From NCBI GenBank assembly GCA_016720425.1, contig JADKKQ010000008.1, positions 218,815-282,814 on the forward strand: a DNA stretch of 64,000 nt, in the 5' to 3' direction. This DNA is from Betaproteobacteria bacterium. Lineage in GTDB: Bacteria > Pseudomonadota > Gammaproteobacteria > Burkholderiales > Casimicrobiaceae. The position numbers were made by a program, and so were the translations under genes. Positions within the stretch are counted from its first letter, which is position 1. Every line of letters begins with the position of its first letter. Below, in pieces: positions 9,096 through 17,018 of this stretch. The notes under the pieces were generated by a model. The model saw only the letters and a list, made by a program, of their open reading frames with translations. It did no database searches and was not told where the DNA came from.

Positions 9096-10929
9096 TCAGC
9101 GGCAATCGGCGCTGCGCGGTGGGTCGGGCGGCGTGCGCCCGCCCAGCCACGCGGCGCGATGCTGGCGTGCTGTCGTGTCTGCGGCGTCGTCGAGCTCGAG
9201 CCAGGCCGTGTCGGCCGGCGCCGGTGCCAGCGTGAGCGCGACGACGATAGTTCGTCGCGCCGGAACGCGTGCACGGCGACTTGTCGCCCGGCCTGCCGTT
9301 CGCGCACCGGGCGCTCCAGTCCGCGCCGCTCGCGCGCAGCCCATCGACTGCGACCGCATCGCCCGGCCGCCAGCCCGGCCCGTTCCGCAAGGGTCCGGCG
9401 TTGAACACGTGCGGCAGCGCCGTCCTCCGCCGTGCCCCCCTGGAAACCGGGCGCCGGGCCAGACGCGCGGCGCGGTCGTCGTCGTCTTGCCCTGGAGCCG
9501 TGCCTCCGCGGTCGCTACCGCCGGCGCGGCGCGGGCAGGGCCAGGCGGACGCCGACCATCTGCAGCAGCTCGGCCAGCGGCAGGTCATCGGTGCCGTCGA
9601 CGAGCGGGCGAAGAAGTCGCCGAGATCCCGGCCGGCAGCGTCGCGGCGAGGCGCCTGGATGCCGTCCTCCGGGACGCCGATGCCCTGCCGGCCGTAGTCG
9701 TGCCACAGCGCGCGCATCAGCGCGTCGAGCGACGATCCGGCGGCGCGCAGCGTGAGATCGAGCGCGAGAGCGACCAGCGCCCTTGGTGTAGTAGCTCACG
9801 ACCGCATTGGGCGTGTTCTCGTCGTGGCGGTAGTACTTGATCCACGCGTCGAACGACGACTCGGCGACGCTCTGGTCGCTGCCGACCGGGCACGCGGAGC
9901 ACCGCGGTGACGGTGCGGCCGAGGAGCTCCGGAGTTAGCTGTCCACGCCGATCACGCCGCTGCGCGAACCAGGGCGAGGTCGTCGTAATAGGAGGTGATG
10001 CCCTCGACGCCCACAGCTGCCGCGTGTAGCTTTCGCGGGCGAGGTCGTAGGGCACGAACGCCGCGGGCTTGATGCGCTTGACGTTCCAGCTGTGGAAGTA
10101 CTCGTGACTCGCGAGCCCGAGGAAGCCGCGGTAGCCGTCGGTGACGCGCTCCACCCCCGGCTGCGGCAGCTCGCTGCGGCGCGCAGAGCAGGCTGGTGCT
10201 GGCGCGGTGCTCGAGGCCGCCGTAGCCGTCGCCGACGGCCGCGACCTGGAACAGGTAGCGCTCGAACGGCGCGCGGCTGCCGGGCGCGCCGCCGAAGAGA
10301 TCGATCTGCCACTGGCATATGAGGGCCAGATCGCGCGCGAGACGCGGGGTCGCCGCGATGGCGCCCGCTGACGACGACGTCGTGGACGACGCCCCGGCTT
10401 CGAACGAGACGGCGCGAAAGTGGCGATCTCCGACCGGGTGGTCGACCAGCTCGTCGTAGTCGGCGGCGCGTAGCGTCCGTAGCCGAATTTCAGCGCCGTC
10501 GCGCGGCAGCGTCATCGCCACCCGCCAGCGCGCCAGGCGTCCCGGCGGCGCGGCGATCTCGACCTCGCAGGCCGCGTGCGCACGCCGTCGGGGCACAGAA
10601 AGACCGCGGTGCCGTTGAAGTAGCCGCAGCTGGCGTCGAGGTAGGCGGTCGCGCACCGAGAGATCTAGCGTACACGTGGCGACGACGGTCAGCGGCCCGC
10701 GCAGGGGCCGCGCGCCAGGTAGTCTGGCCCGTTCACGATTGGCAACGGCGCCGTCAGGACCCTCCGCGCGCACGGCGACGAAGTGACGCGCGAATTCACG
10801 GATCAGGTAGCTGCCGGGAATCCACGACGGCAGCCGGAAGCGCTGGCCATCGATCGCCGGAGCGTCGACCGTGCAACGCACCTCGAACAGGTGCGCATGG
10901 GGGTCAGAGGGCACGATCCGGTAGCGCAC
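9096..10929 (-). CDS. M61 family glycyl-aminopeptidase-like metallopeptidase with PDZ domain (frameshifted)
   Basis: From a GTG at 10929 the protein begins VRYRIVPSDPHAHLFEV and continues FRLPSWIPGSYLIREFARH, the standard M61 N-terminal domain. The catalytic segment SHEYFHSWNVKRIKP (zinc motif HExxH) is at about 10060-10110. Near the 3' end are GTDDLPLAELLQMVGVRLAL and, in another frame, a PDZ-like tail with DEIVAIDGL-type sequence and PADTAWLELDDAAD. At least five frame changes lie between. Intact members have about 600 residues, matching the length here. They cleave N-terminal Gly/Ala in peptides, but the physiological substrate is unclear. The gene converges with the PEBP gene. Confidence 0.75.
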
Positions 10930-11117
10930 CGTGGCGGATGTCGAGGGGTCTAGTCAGGCATATCAGGAGCCGATCGATCTTGGCCGCGCCGCAGCGGTTG
11001 CCCGAGCGGGACCATTGCAGCGCGCGCACGGGTACAGCGGGAACGCAACGTCGCGTATCGGCGGAGTCAGCCGCTCCGCCCCGCATGGACGCGCGCACGG
11101 CGCCGAGCATCTCCAAC

Positions 11118-11193
11118 TGGCGCCCCGGAGACGAATCGAACGTCCGACCTGCCCCTTAGGAGGGGGCTGCTCTATCCACTGAGCTACCGGGGC
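11118..11193 (-). tRNA. tRNA-Arg (anticodon CCT)
   Basis: A 76-base cloverleaf on the minus strand: acceptor GCCCCGG/CCGGGGC, D-arm GCTC...GAGC, anticodon stem GCCCC/GGGGC with loop CTCCTAA (anticodon CCT), T-arm with TTCGATT, discriminator G and an encoded CCA at 11120-11118. Confidence 0.95.
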
Positions 11194-11266
11194 GCGTGGA
11201 CGGATTTTACCGGATCGGCAGGATCGGCCTAAACTCGCGTCCAATCACAGGGCATCCGGGGCGTTC

Positions 11267-11960
11267 ATGCTGCAGCGATTGTTGGGGATACTGACGGTGG
11301 CCGACTGGGCCGCCGTCCTGCTGTTTCTTGTTGGCTGGACCGCCTACGGCTACTACGCCGACCGGGCGGCAAGCGGCTCGCGCGGCCTGCGCGGGATCAC
11401 CCACGACTTCCGCCTGCACTGGGCGCGACAGATGGTGCGGCGCGACAACCGCATCGTCGATGCCGCGCTCACCGGCAACCTGATGACCAGCGTGTCGTTT
11501 CTACGCCAACACGACCATCTACATCATCGCCGGGCTCATCGCCGTCGCCGGCACGCTGGACCGGATCATCAGCTTCACCGAGGAGTTGCCGTTCGCCCGC
11601 GCGCAGACCAAGGAGATGATCGAGGCCAAGGTGTTCCTGCTCACCGGCGTGTTCATCTTCGCCTACTTCAAGTTCACCTGGTGCCTGCGCCAGTTCAACT
11701 TCCTGTTGATACTGATCGGCAGCGCGCCGGACCGTGAATCGCCGGCCGAGGTGCTCGAACCCCACGCCGTCCGCTTCGGCACCGTCAACACGCTCGCCGG
11801 CGACGAGTTCAACCGCGGCATCCGGGCCTACTACTTCGGTTTTGCGGTGCTCGGCTGGTTCGTTCACCCGGCGCTGTTCATCGTGTTGACGAGCCTGATC
11901 CTGCTCATTCTGTGGCGCCGCGACTTTCACTCGAAGACGCTGCGCGCGCTCGCGACGTGA
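11267..11960 (+). CDS. DUF599 family integral membrane protein (one frameshift)
   Basis: The protein begins MLQRLLGILTVADWAAVLLF, has a conserved SGSRGLRGITHDFRLHWARQM segment typical of DUF599, and carries further membrane helices (TTIYIIAGLIAVAGTLDRI, AKVFLLTGVFIFAYFKF and YYFGFAVLGWFVHPALFIV). One base at about 11501 breaks the frame: without the C after GTGTCGTTT the reading continues SFYANTTIYII. The corrected length is about 230 residues. DUF599 proteins are multi-spanning and of unknown function. The gene starts 74 bases downstream of the divergent tRNA-Arg gene. Confidence 0.78.
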
Positions 11961-12068
11961 CGGTGGCCCGTGGCAGCCGGCGCGCCGGCGGGATCGGGCC
12001 CGTCGCGGACCGGCGCATGGGCCATGACGGCGGTGCCCGGCAGACCGCACCTCGGATCTGGAAGCGAG

Positions 12069-12773
12069 ATGCTGCCCTGGATCACGATCGGATCGTCCTT
12101 TCCCCGGTGGAACAGGCGCTGGTCGAGCCCAACGGTCTGCTTGCGGCCGGCGACGACCTCACGCCCGAGCGCTTGCTGGACGCGTATCGCCACGGCATCT
12201 TTCCCTGGTACGAAGCGGGGCAGCCGGTGCTGTGGTGGAGCCCGGACCCGCGCATGGTGCTGCCGGTCGAGGCGTTTCGCCTCCGGCGCTCGCTGGCCAA
12301 GGTGGTCCGCAACGGCGGGTTCGAGATCCGGGTGGACACCGCCTTTGCCGCCGTCATGCAGTGCTGTGCACGGTCGCCCGGCCCGGCCAGGACGGCACCT
12401 GGATCACGCCCGGCATCGTCGCGGCGTACGGCGGGCTGCACCGGCGGGGCCACGCGCACTCCATCGAGGCCTGGCGCGAGGGCAGGCTGGTCGGCGGGCT
12501 CTCTGGCGTCAGCATCGGGCGGATGTTCTTCGGCGAGTCGATGTTCGCACTGGAGCGTGACGCCTCCAAGGTGGCGCTCGCGCACCTGGTTACGATGCTG
12601 CGTGCCCGCGGCTTTCCGCTGATCGACTGCCAGCAGGAGACCAGGCATCTCGCGTCGGTCGGGGCGCGGCCCATTCCCGCGCGGTGTTTGCCGAGCGCGT
12701 CGCACGCTTGGTAGACTCGGGCGCGCCGCGCGATCCTGGGGAACCGCCGGCGGTGGAGGATGTGTTGGCGTGA
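12069..12773 (+). CDS. aat: Leucyl/phenylalanyl-tRNA--protein transferase Aat (three frameshifts)
   Basis: Aat adds Leu or Phe from the tRNA to proteins with an N-terminal Lys or Arg, marking them for ClpS/ClpAP. The pieces are collinear with the family: MLPWITIGSSFP; then EPNGLLAAGDDLTPERLLDA, YRHGIFPWYEAGQPVLWWSP and DPRMVLPVEAF; then PGQDGTWITPGIVAAY, GRMFFGESMFALERDASKVA and LIDCQQETRHLASVGARPIP. Each break is repaired by one added base, near 12105 (in a run of C), 12375 and 12678. Corrected length is about 235 residues. The stop overlaps the bpt start, and the two genes form an N-degron pair. Confidence 0.85.
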
Positions 12774-13505
12774 CCAGGCTCAATGACCTGCCGTTGGCGG
12801 CGCTGCAGTTCTATGCGACGGCGCCGTATCCGTGCAGCTACCTTCCGGACCGTTTGGCGCGATCCCAGGTCGCCACACCGAGCCACCTCATCGACGGGCC
12901 GGTCTACAGCGAGCTCGTCCGGCTGGGCTTCCGTCGCAGCGGCGCGTTCACCTACCGGCCGCACTGCGATCACTGCCGCGCCTGCGTCCCGGTGCGCGTT
13001 CCGGTCGACGAGTTTCGACCGAACCGCAGTCAGCGCCGTTGCTGGAGCAAGCACGCGTCACTGGTGGTCACCGTGCGCGACCTGGCGTTCGTTCCCGAGC
13101 ACTACGCGCTCTACCTGCGCTACCAGCGGCAGCGCCATCCCGGCGGCGGGATGGACGAGGACAGCCGGGAGCAGTACCAGCATTTTCTTCTGCACAGCAA
13201 CGTGACCACCCAACTGCTCGAGTTTCACGAGGGCGGATCGTTGCGCATGGTGAGTCTGGTCGACCTGTTGTCCGACGGCATGTCCTCGGTCTACGTTCTA
13301 CGAGCCGGAATTGCGGGGAGCGGGCCTAGGCACGTTCAACATACTGTGGCAAATACAACATTGCAGGCGAAGAGGATTGGCGCATCTGTACCTGGGGTAT
13401 TGGATCGCGGACAGCCGGAAGATGGCGTATAAGGCCGCGTTTCGACCCACTCAGTGCTTGCTTGATGGCCGTTGGCAAGTATTGCCCGATCCCCAAGTGC
13501 CTTAA
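12770..13505 (+). CDS. bpt: Aspartate/glutamate leucyltransferase Bpt (one frameshift; 3' part of different composition)
   Basis: Bpt transfers Leu to proteins with N-terminal Asp or Glu, feeding them to the N-degron pathway. The start is GTG 12770, overlapping the aat stop. Recognisable segments are LPLAALQFYATAPYPCSYLP, CDHCRACVPVRVPVDEF, RYQRQRHPGGGMDEDSREQY and, after a frame change near 13295 (GTCTAC to TTCTACGAG), LGTFNILWQIQHCRRRGLAH, YLGYWIADSRKMAYKA and FRPTQCLLDGRW. Corrected length is about 245 residues, normal for the family. From about 13310 the G+C content falls sharply inside the gene, which places the left border of the foreign-looking block in its last third. Confidence 0.85.
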
Positions 13506-13812
13506 GCAAAAGGGAAAAAGGGCGATCGGTGCCCGCTGAAACCCTTTGTTCGCCGTCAACATGTATGCTACAAACAACCGCAAGCGAAAACAAGAGAGAA
13601 TGCAAAGATGAGGAAATTCCGTTAGTTATTTTGATTTAGCTCAACTGCGATCTAGATTCGAAACGGTTTGTTTGCCACAATGCTCCGAACGGCACTGGCG
13701 ATCCTACCGCACTCAACCTGCAAATTGCTGACGCTTCAAGTCTGGCGCAACAAAGGATTGCACAGGGACAACTTTTTTGCGCAGTGCGCTTCGGTTTTGA
13801 ATCAATAAGTAG
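13506..13812. other. Intergenic region between bpt and rpfF
   Basis: These 307 bases of A+T-richer DNA hold no convincing gene on either strand. They probably contain the rpfF operon promoter. No strong terminator is visible after bpt. Confidence 0.5.
13631..13658 (+). promoter_or_regulatory. Weak sigma-70-like promoter candidate for the rpfF operon
   Basis: TTGATT at 13631-13636 and TAGATT at 13653-13658, separated by 16 bases, lie about 155 bases before the first rpfF start codon. Both hexamers depart from consensus and the spacing is one base short, so this is only a candidate. Confidence 0.25.
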
Positions 13813-14787
13813 ATGCCCGGGGGGGACATGAATTCGATGCGATCGAATGTGCGACACGCGGCGGTATTGCGCCAATTCACTGAGAACGCGGATGGCTCGA
13901 TTCAGTTTGATATCTCTGGCGAACTTTCTTGTAGGTTTGAACCCGAGCCACAGATACTGTGGTCGCGCATGACGCCGGTCGGAATTCCTTGCTTCACGCC
14001 AGGACTTTTGCGGGATATGGAACGGGCGAGTCAGGTCGTAGAAAGTTATTTCTCGGCATCTGTCGCGGACGATTCGCTCGGATACCTCGTACTCACGTCC
14101 GGCGTTCCTCGTGTCTTCAATCTCGGTGGCGATTTCGGCGGCTTTCTTCAACACATCGCGACGCAAGATCGGACTGCGTTGAGTGACTATGCGCGGACCG
14201 CGATCAACGTCATCTATCGCAATTACGTCTGCCACAACCTTCGCGGGGTGACGACAGTCGCACTTCTTGAAGGTGATGCCCTTGGCGGCGGATTCGAATG
14301 TGCGTTGTCTTGCGATGTCGTAATTGCCGAGCGTCATGTCAAGTGCGGGTTTCCGGAAGTACTCTTCGACATGTTTCCGGGAATGGGTGCCCTGTCCTTT
14401 CTGTCTCGCCGGTGCAGTCGAGCGGTTGTGCAGGAAGTCACCCGGTCTGGGAGGCAGTTCACTGCTGATGAACTGCTGGCAATGGGCGTGATCGATCTAG
14501 TTGTTGATACCGGCGGCGGTGCTGATGCAGTCCGCAATTTGGTCCAACGCAGGCGCGGGCAACGGCATGGCCATCAAGCGATGAATGCAGTCGATCGAAT
14601 GCTTCGTCCAGTGACGTTGCAGGAGTTGTATGACGTCGTTGCACTTTGGGTCAGTGCCGCAATATCCCTGCCGATACGCGGTCAAGATTGGATGCGTAGA
14701 GTGCACTCGCAGCAGTTGAGGGCGTTTGGTCTGGTATCTGACCCCCCAGGTGCAGTAGTTCGCCCAATATCTGCCGCGTCAGGATGA
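13813..14787 (+). CDS. rpfF: RpfF-like DSF synthase (crotonase-fold acyl-ACP dehydratase/thioesterase)
   Basis: A crotonase-fold protein of up to 324 residues (ATG 13813; ATG 13828 after a G-rich run is an alternative start). RpfF enzymes turn 3-hydroxyacyl-ACP into a cis-2-unsaturated acid, the diffusible signal factor, by dehydration followed by thioester cleavage. RpfF-specific features are VFNLGGDFGGF, the stretch DALGGGFECALSCDVVIAE and GFPEVLFDMFPGMGALSFLS. The two glutamates that line the RpfF active site (Glu141 and Glu161 in Xanthomonas) match Glu162 and Glu182 here, with the same spacing of 20. Ordinary enoyl-CoA hydratases lack the PEVLFDxFPGMGA signature. The gene is intact, has lower G+C than the flanks, and its stop overlaps the start of the next gene (ATGA). 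Confidence 0.85.
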   Translation: MPGGDMNSMRSNVRHAAVLRQFTENADGSIQFDISGELSCRFEPEPQILWSRMTPVGIPCFTPGLLRDMERASQVVESYFSASVADDSLGYLVLTSGVPRVFNLGGDFGGFLQHIATQDRTALSDYARTAINVIYRNYVCHNLRGVTTVALLEGDALGGGFECALSCDVVIAERHVKCGFPEVLFDMFPGMGALSFLSRRCSRAVVQEVTRSGRQFTADELLAMGVIDLVVDTGGGADAVRNLVQRRRGQRHGHQAMNAVDRMLRPVTLQELYDVVALWVSAAISLPIRGQDWMRRVHSQQLRAFGLVSDPPGAVVRPISAASG

Positions 14788-16022
14788 GACGTCGCGTTGC
14801 AATCACGGGCGTCGGTGTAGTTTGCCCGCTGGGACGACGAATCGAGGAAGTTTGGTCCCGTATCGTGGCGGGAGAGTCGTCAGTTGCCGCGGGCACGTTC
14901 AAGAATCCCGCCACGGGAACCGAGTTGACTGTACCGATCGCGCGTCTCCCCGATAGCGCGCTTGACTCGCCCGCAAGAGATGTCGCGGGCTTGACTGATC
15001 GATTCACACATATGGCCTTGCAGGCTGCCTCAGCCGCCATTGACGACGCGCGTCTGGATTTTGCATCCATCGATAAATCACGGGTCGGAGTTAGCAACGG
15101 CACCTGTATGGGGGGAATTTCTGAGACGGAGGCCGGGTTCGCCAGCATTTACTTGCGGGGTCGTCCAAAAGTTCATCCCTTTACGGTCATTAGGACGATG
15201 TACAACGCGCCTTCCGCATTTGTAGCGGCCGCGCTACAGGTGTCGGGGCCGGTCTTGGCTTACAGCACAACTTGCTCGTCCTCATCCGTCGCAATTGGTG
15301 AAGCAGCCAGGACCATTCGGCACGGATACGCCGACACAATGATTGCAGGTGGAAGCGAATCTCTTCTCACATACTCGGCCATAAACTGCTGGCATTCGGC
15401 CCAACTACTCGCCCGGGTCGCCGATGTGCCGAGTGAGAGCTGTCGACCGTTTTCCGCTGATCGGGAAGGAACGGTTTTGGGTGAGGGTGCAGCCTTCGTC
15501 GTGCTCGAAGCGTGGGAAACGGCAAAGCAACGTGGCGCAACGATACTGGGCGAACTCACTGGATACGGATGTACCGCTGACTCGGGGCATGTGACCCAGC
15601 CGTCAGTGAATGGCCAAGCCCGGCCTATGCTTGCAGCCCTCGACGATGGTGGTGTTCAGCCTAGCCAGATCGATTATGTTCAGGCGCACGGCACAGGGAC
15701 CAAAGCAAATGATGCGTCTGAAACGGCGGCCATAAAGTTGGCATTTGGCGCACATGCCGGCTCGCTTGCAGTAAGTTCCAGCAAACCTCAACTTGGTCAC
15801 ATGGTTGGCGCAGCCGGGGCGATGAGCTTTGTTATCGCGTTGCAGAGCATTCGATCGCAAATCGTCCCACCAACGATCAACCTGCGGAAGGCGGACGCAG
15901 AGTGTGATCTCGATTACGTTCCTTCAGTTGGCAGAGCAAGACCAGGCATTAGCCATGCGATGTGCAATGCATTCGGATTTGGAGGTACTGCAGTCAGTCT
16001 GATCTTGCGCGCCGTTGAGTAG
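14784..16022 (+). CDS. FabF-like beta-ketoacyl-ACP synthase linked to rpfF
   Basis: A 412-residue thiolase-fold condensing enzyme. The Cys-His-His triad is complete: Cys164 in STTCSSSS, His302 in QAHGTGTKANDASE and His339 in KPQLGHMVGAAGA. That is the KAS I/II arrangement, and the length matches FabF/FabB. It would extend an acyl chain by condensing acyl and malonyl groups carried on ACP. The ATG overlaps the rpfF stop codon, so the two are made together, and an acyl carrier protein follows 114 bases later. The housekeeping fabF normally sits in a fab cluster, so this copy is probably specialised for the RpfF product. The sequence is divergent (for example STTCSSSS rather than DTACSSS), closer to secondary-metabolite or specialised KAS enzymes. 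Confidence 0.85.
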   Translation: MRRRVAITGVGVVCPLGRRIEEVWSRIVAGESSVAAGTFKNPATGTELTVPIARLPDSALDSPARDVAGLTDRFTHMALQAASAAIDDARLDFASIDKSRVGVSNGTCMGGISETEAGFASIYLRGRPKVHPFTVIRTMYNAPSAFVAAALQVSGPVLAYSTTCSSSSVAIGEAARTIRHGYADTMIAGGSESLLTYSAINCWHSAQLLARVADVPSESCRPFSADREGTVLGEGAAFVVLEAWETAKQRGATILGELTGYGCTADSGHVTQPSVNGQARPMLAALDDGGVQPSQIDYVQAHGTGTKANDASETAAIKLAFGAHAGSLAVSSSKPQLGHMVGAAGAMSFVIALQSIRSQIVPPTINLRKADAECDLDYVPSVGRARPGISHAMCNAFGFGGTAVSLILRAVE

Positions 16023-16136
16023 TTGGATCGGGCACTCGCTTAGTTCGTCACAGCGACCGGGTATTGTGAAACACAGCGGCAGGTCCCCGCGCGCGATCCA
16101 CTATCATGGACGAGAATTGATTAACGGGGGCGTAGA

Positions 16137-16376
16137 TTGTCTCGCGAAGATGAAGTGTTATCGATTATCAGAGAATTTGTGCAGAACTTAGGTCTCGATG
16201 CGGCAGCCTGCAAGTCTGCCACCGAGTTGCGTGCATTAGGAATCGACTCATTGCAGGCGGTCGACTTGGTCTTCCAGTTTGAAGAGCGACTCGGCGTCGA
16301 AATTCGCATGGAGGAATTCAGCGCAAACACCGTAGGCGAAGCGATTGCGTTCGTTGCTCAACTTCCTACGCGCTAA
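16137..16376 (+). CDS. Acyl carrier protein
   Basis: A 79-residue acidic helical protein with the phosphopantetheine site LGIDSLQAVDLVFQFEERLG (Ser of DSL, about residue 38). The start appears to be TTG at 16137 after a GGGGG stretch; no ATG is in frame upstream of the conserved part. ACPs carry acyl chains on a phosphopantetheine arm. As the third gene on the strand after rpfF and the ketoacyl synthase, it is probably the dedicated carrier for the substrate that RpfF releases. It differs from housekeeping AcpP (typically DSLDTVELVMALEE) and is more like carrier proteins of specialised pathways. Confidence 0.85.
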   Translation: MSREDEVLSIIREFVQNLGLDAAACKSATELRALGIDSLQAVDLVFQFEERLGVEIRMEEFSANTVGEAIAFVAQLPTR

Positions 16377-16486
16377 GGACTCCGAAAGTCTCATTCGTCT
16401 TATGTCCGTTATCAAGTGGCTGGTGTGACTGACGGAGCAACCCGTGAATGCAACCAAGCTTGGTACGTTTGACGCGCTGCGCTGAG

Positions 16487-16726
16487 CTATGGGGAAAGTA
16501 GTTGGCGCACATCGCGGAATGACTCCTCAAACAGTTCAATCGTCTTGTCATCGACAGGCAGCCCGGAATACCGATCCAAAGTTTCCTGACTAAACTTGTC
16601 AAAAACGGCGAGTGTTCGCTGGTGGTTGAATGTCCCTCCGCAAACCAGTGCATGAAGCGCCCCTTCAAGTGCGTTCACTCGTGACGATAGTGCAGCGATT
16701 GCATGTGCGACGTCGCCATCATTCAT
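16487..16726 (-). CDS. Small helical protein of unknown function (79 residues)
   Basis: Not recognised. It is a plausible gene because an AGGA-type ribosome site lies about eight bases before the ATG at 16726 and the product has a balanced, helical composition: MNDGDVAHAIAALSSRVNAL (a heptad-like pattern suggesting a short coiled coil), then HQRTLAVFDKFSQETLDRYS and a C-terminal FEESFRDVRQLL. No membrane helix or signal peptide is present. It lies on the minus strand between the acyl carrier protein and the kinase gene, whose stop is 292 bases upstream in its direction of transcription. It could be the last gene of the kinase transcript or independent. Confidence 0.5.
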   Translation of the reverse strand: MNDGDVAHAIAALSSRVNALEGALHALVCGGTFNHQRTLAVFDKFSQETLDRYSGLPVDDKTIELFEESFRDVRQLLSP

Positions 16727-17018
16727 CGTTCGTTCCTTCCGTAGCGTTGGTTGGAGGCGGGCGCGTCAAGGTAGTTGTCGCCTCGGTCATGCAGCCAACT
16801 TTGAAATTTTCGACCCCTTCGTCACCATGTCGACCACCGAGTCCTTCTCTTGGGGAGGGCGAAAGGACATGCATGAGTTGACCGCCTGCGCGATGGACTT
16901 GCGCTAAAGGCGGCTTCATCCGAATTCGTTGGCAGGAAGGAAACGGTCGCGGCCCGTTTGAAGTCCTGCGCCAATCTCATGCGAGGGAGAAGCGAGATGG
17001 CGGGATTTGATTTGTACC

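Noticed and set aside
13636..14337. 233-codon open frame antisense to rpfF
   Set aside because: It mirrors the intact RpfF coding frame, has no ribosome site, and its translation is low-complexity and unlike any family I know.
16825..16875. Imperfect inverted repeat (GTCCTTCTC ... GAAAGGAC) before the rpfC-like stop
   Set aside because: The stem is short, the loop is long and no T-tract follows on either strand, so I cannot call it a terminator or repeat element.
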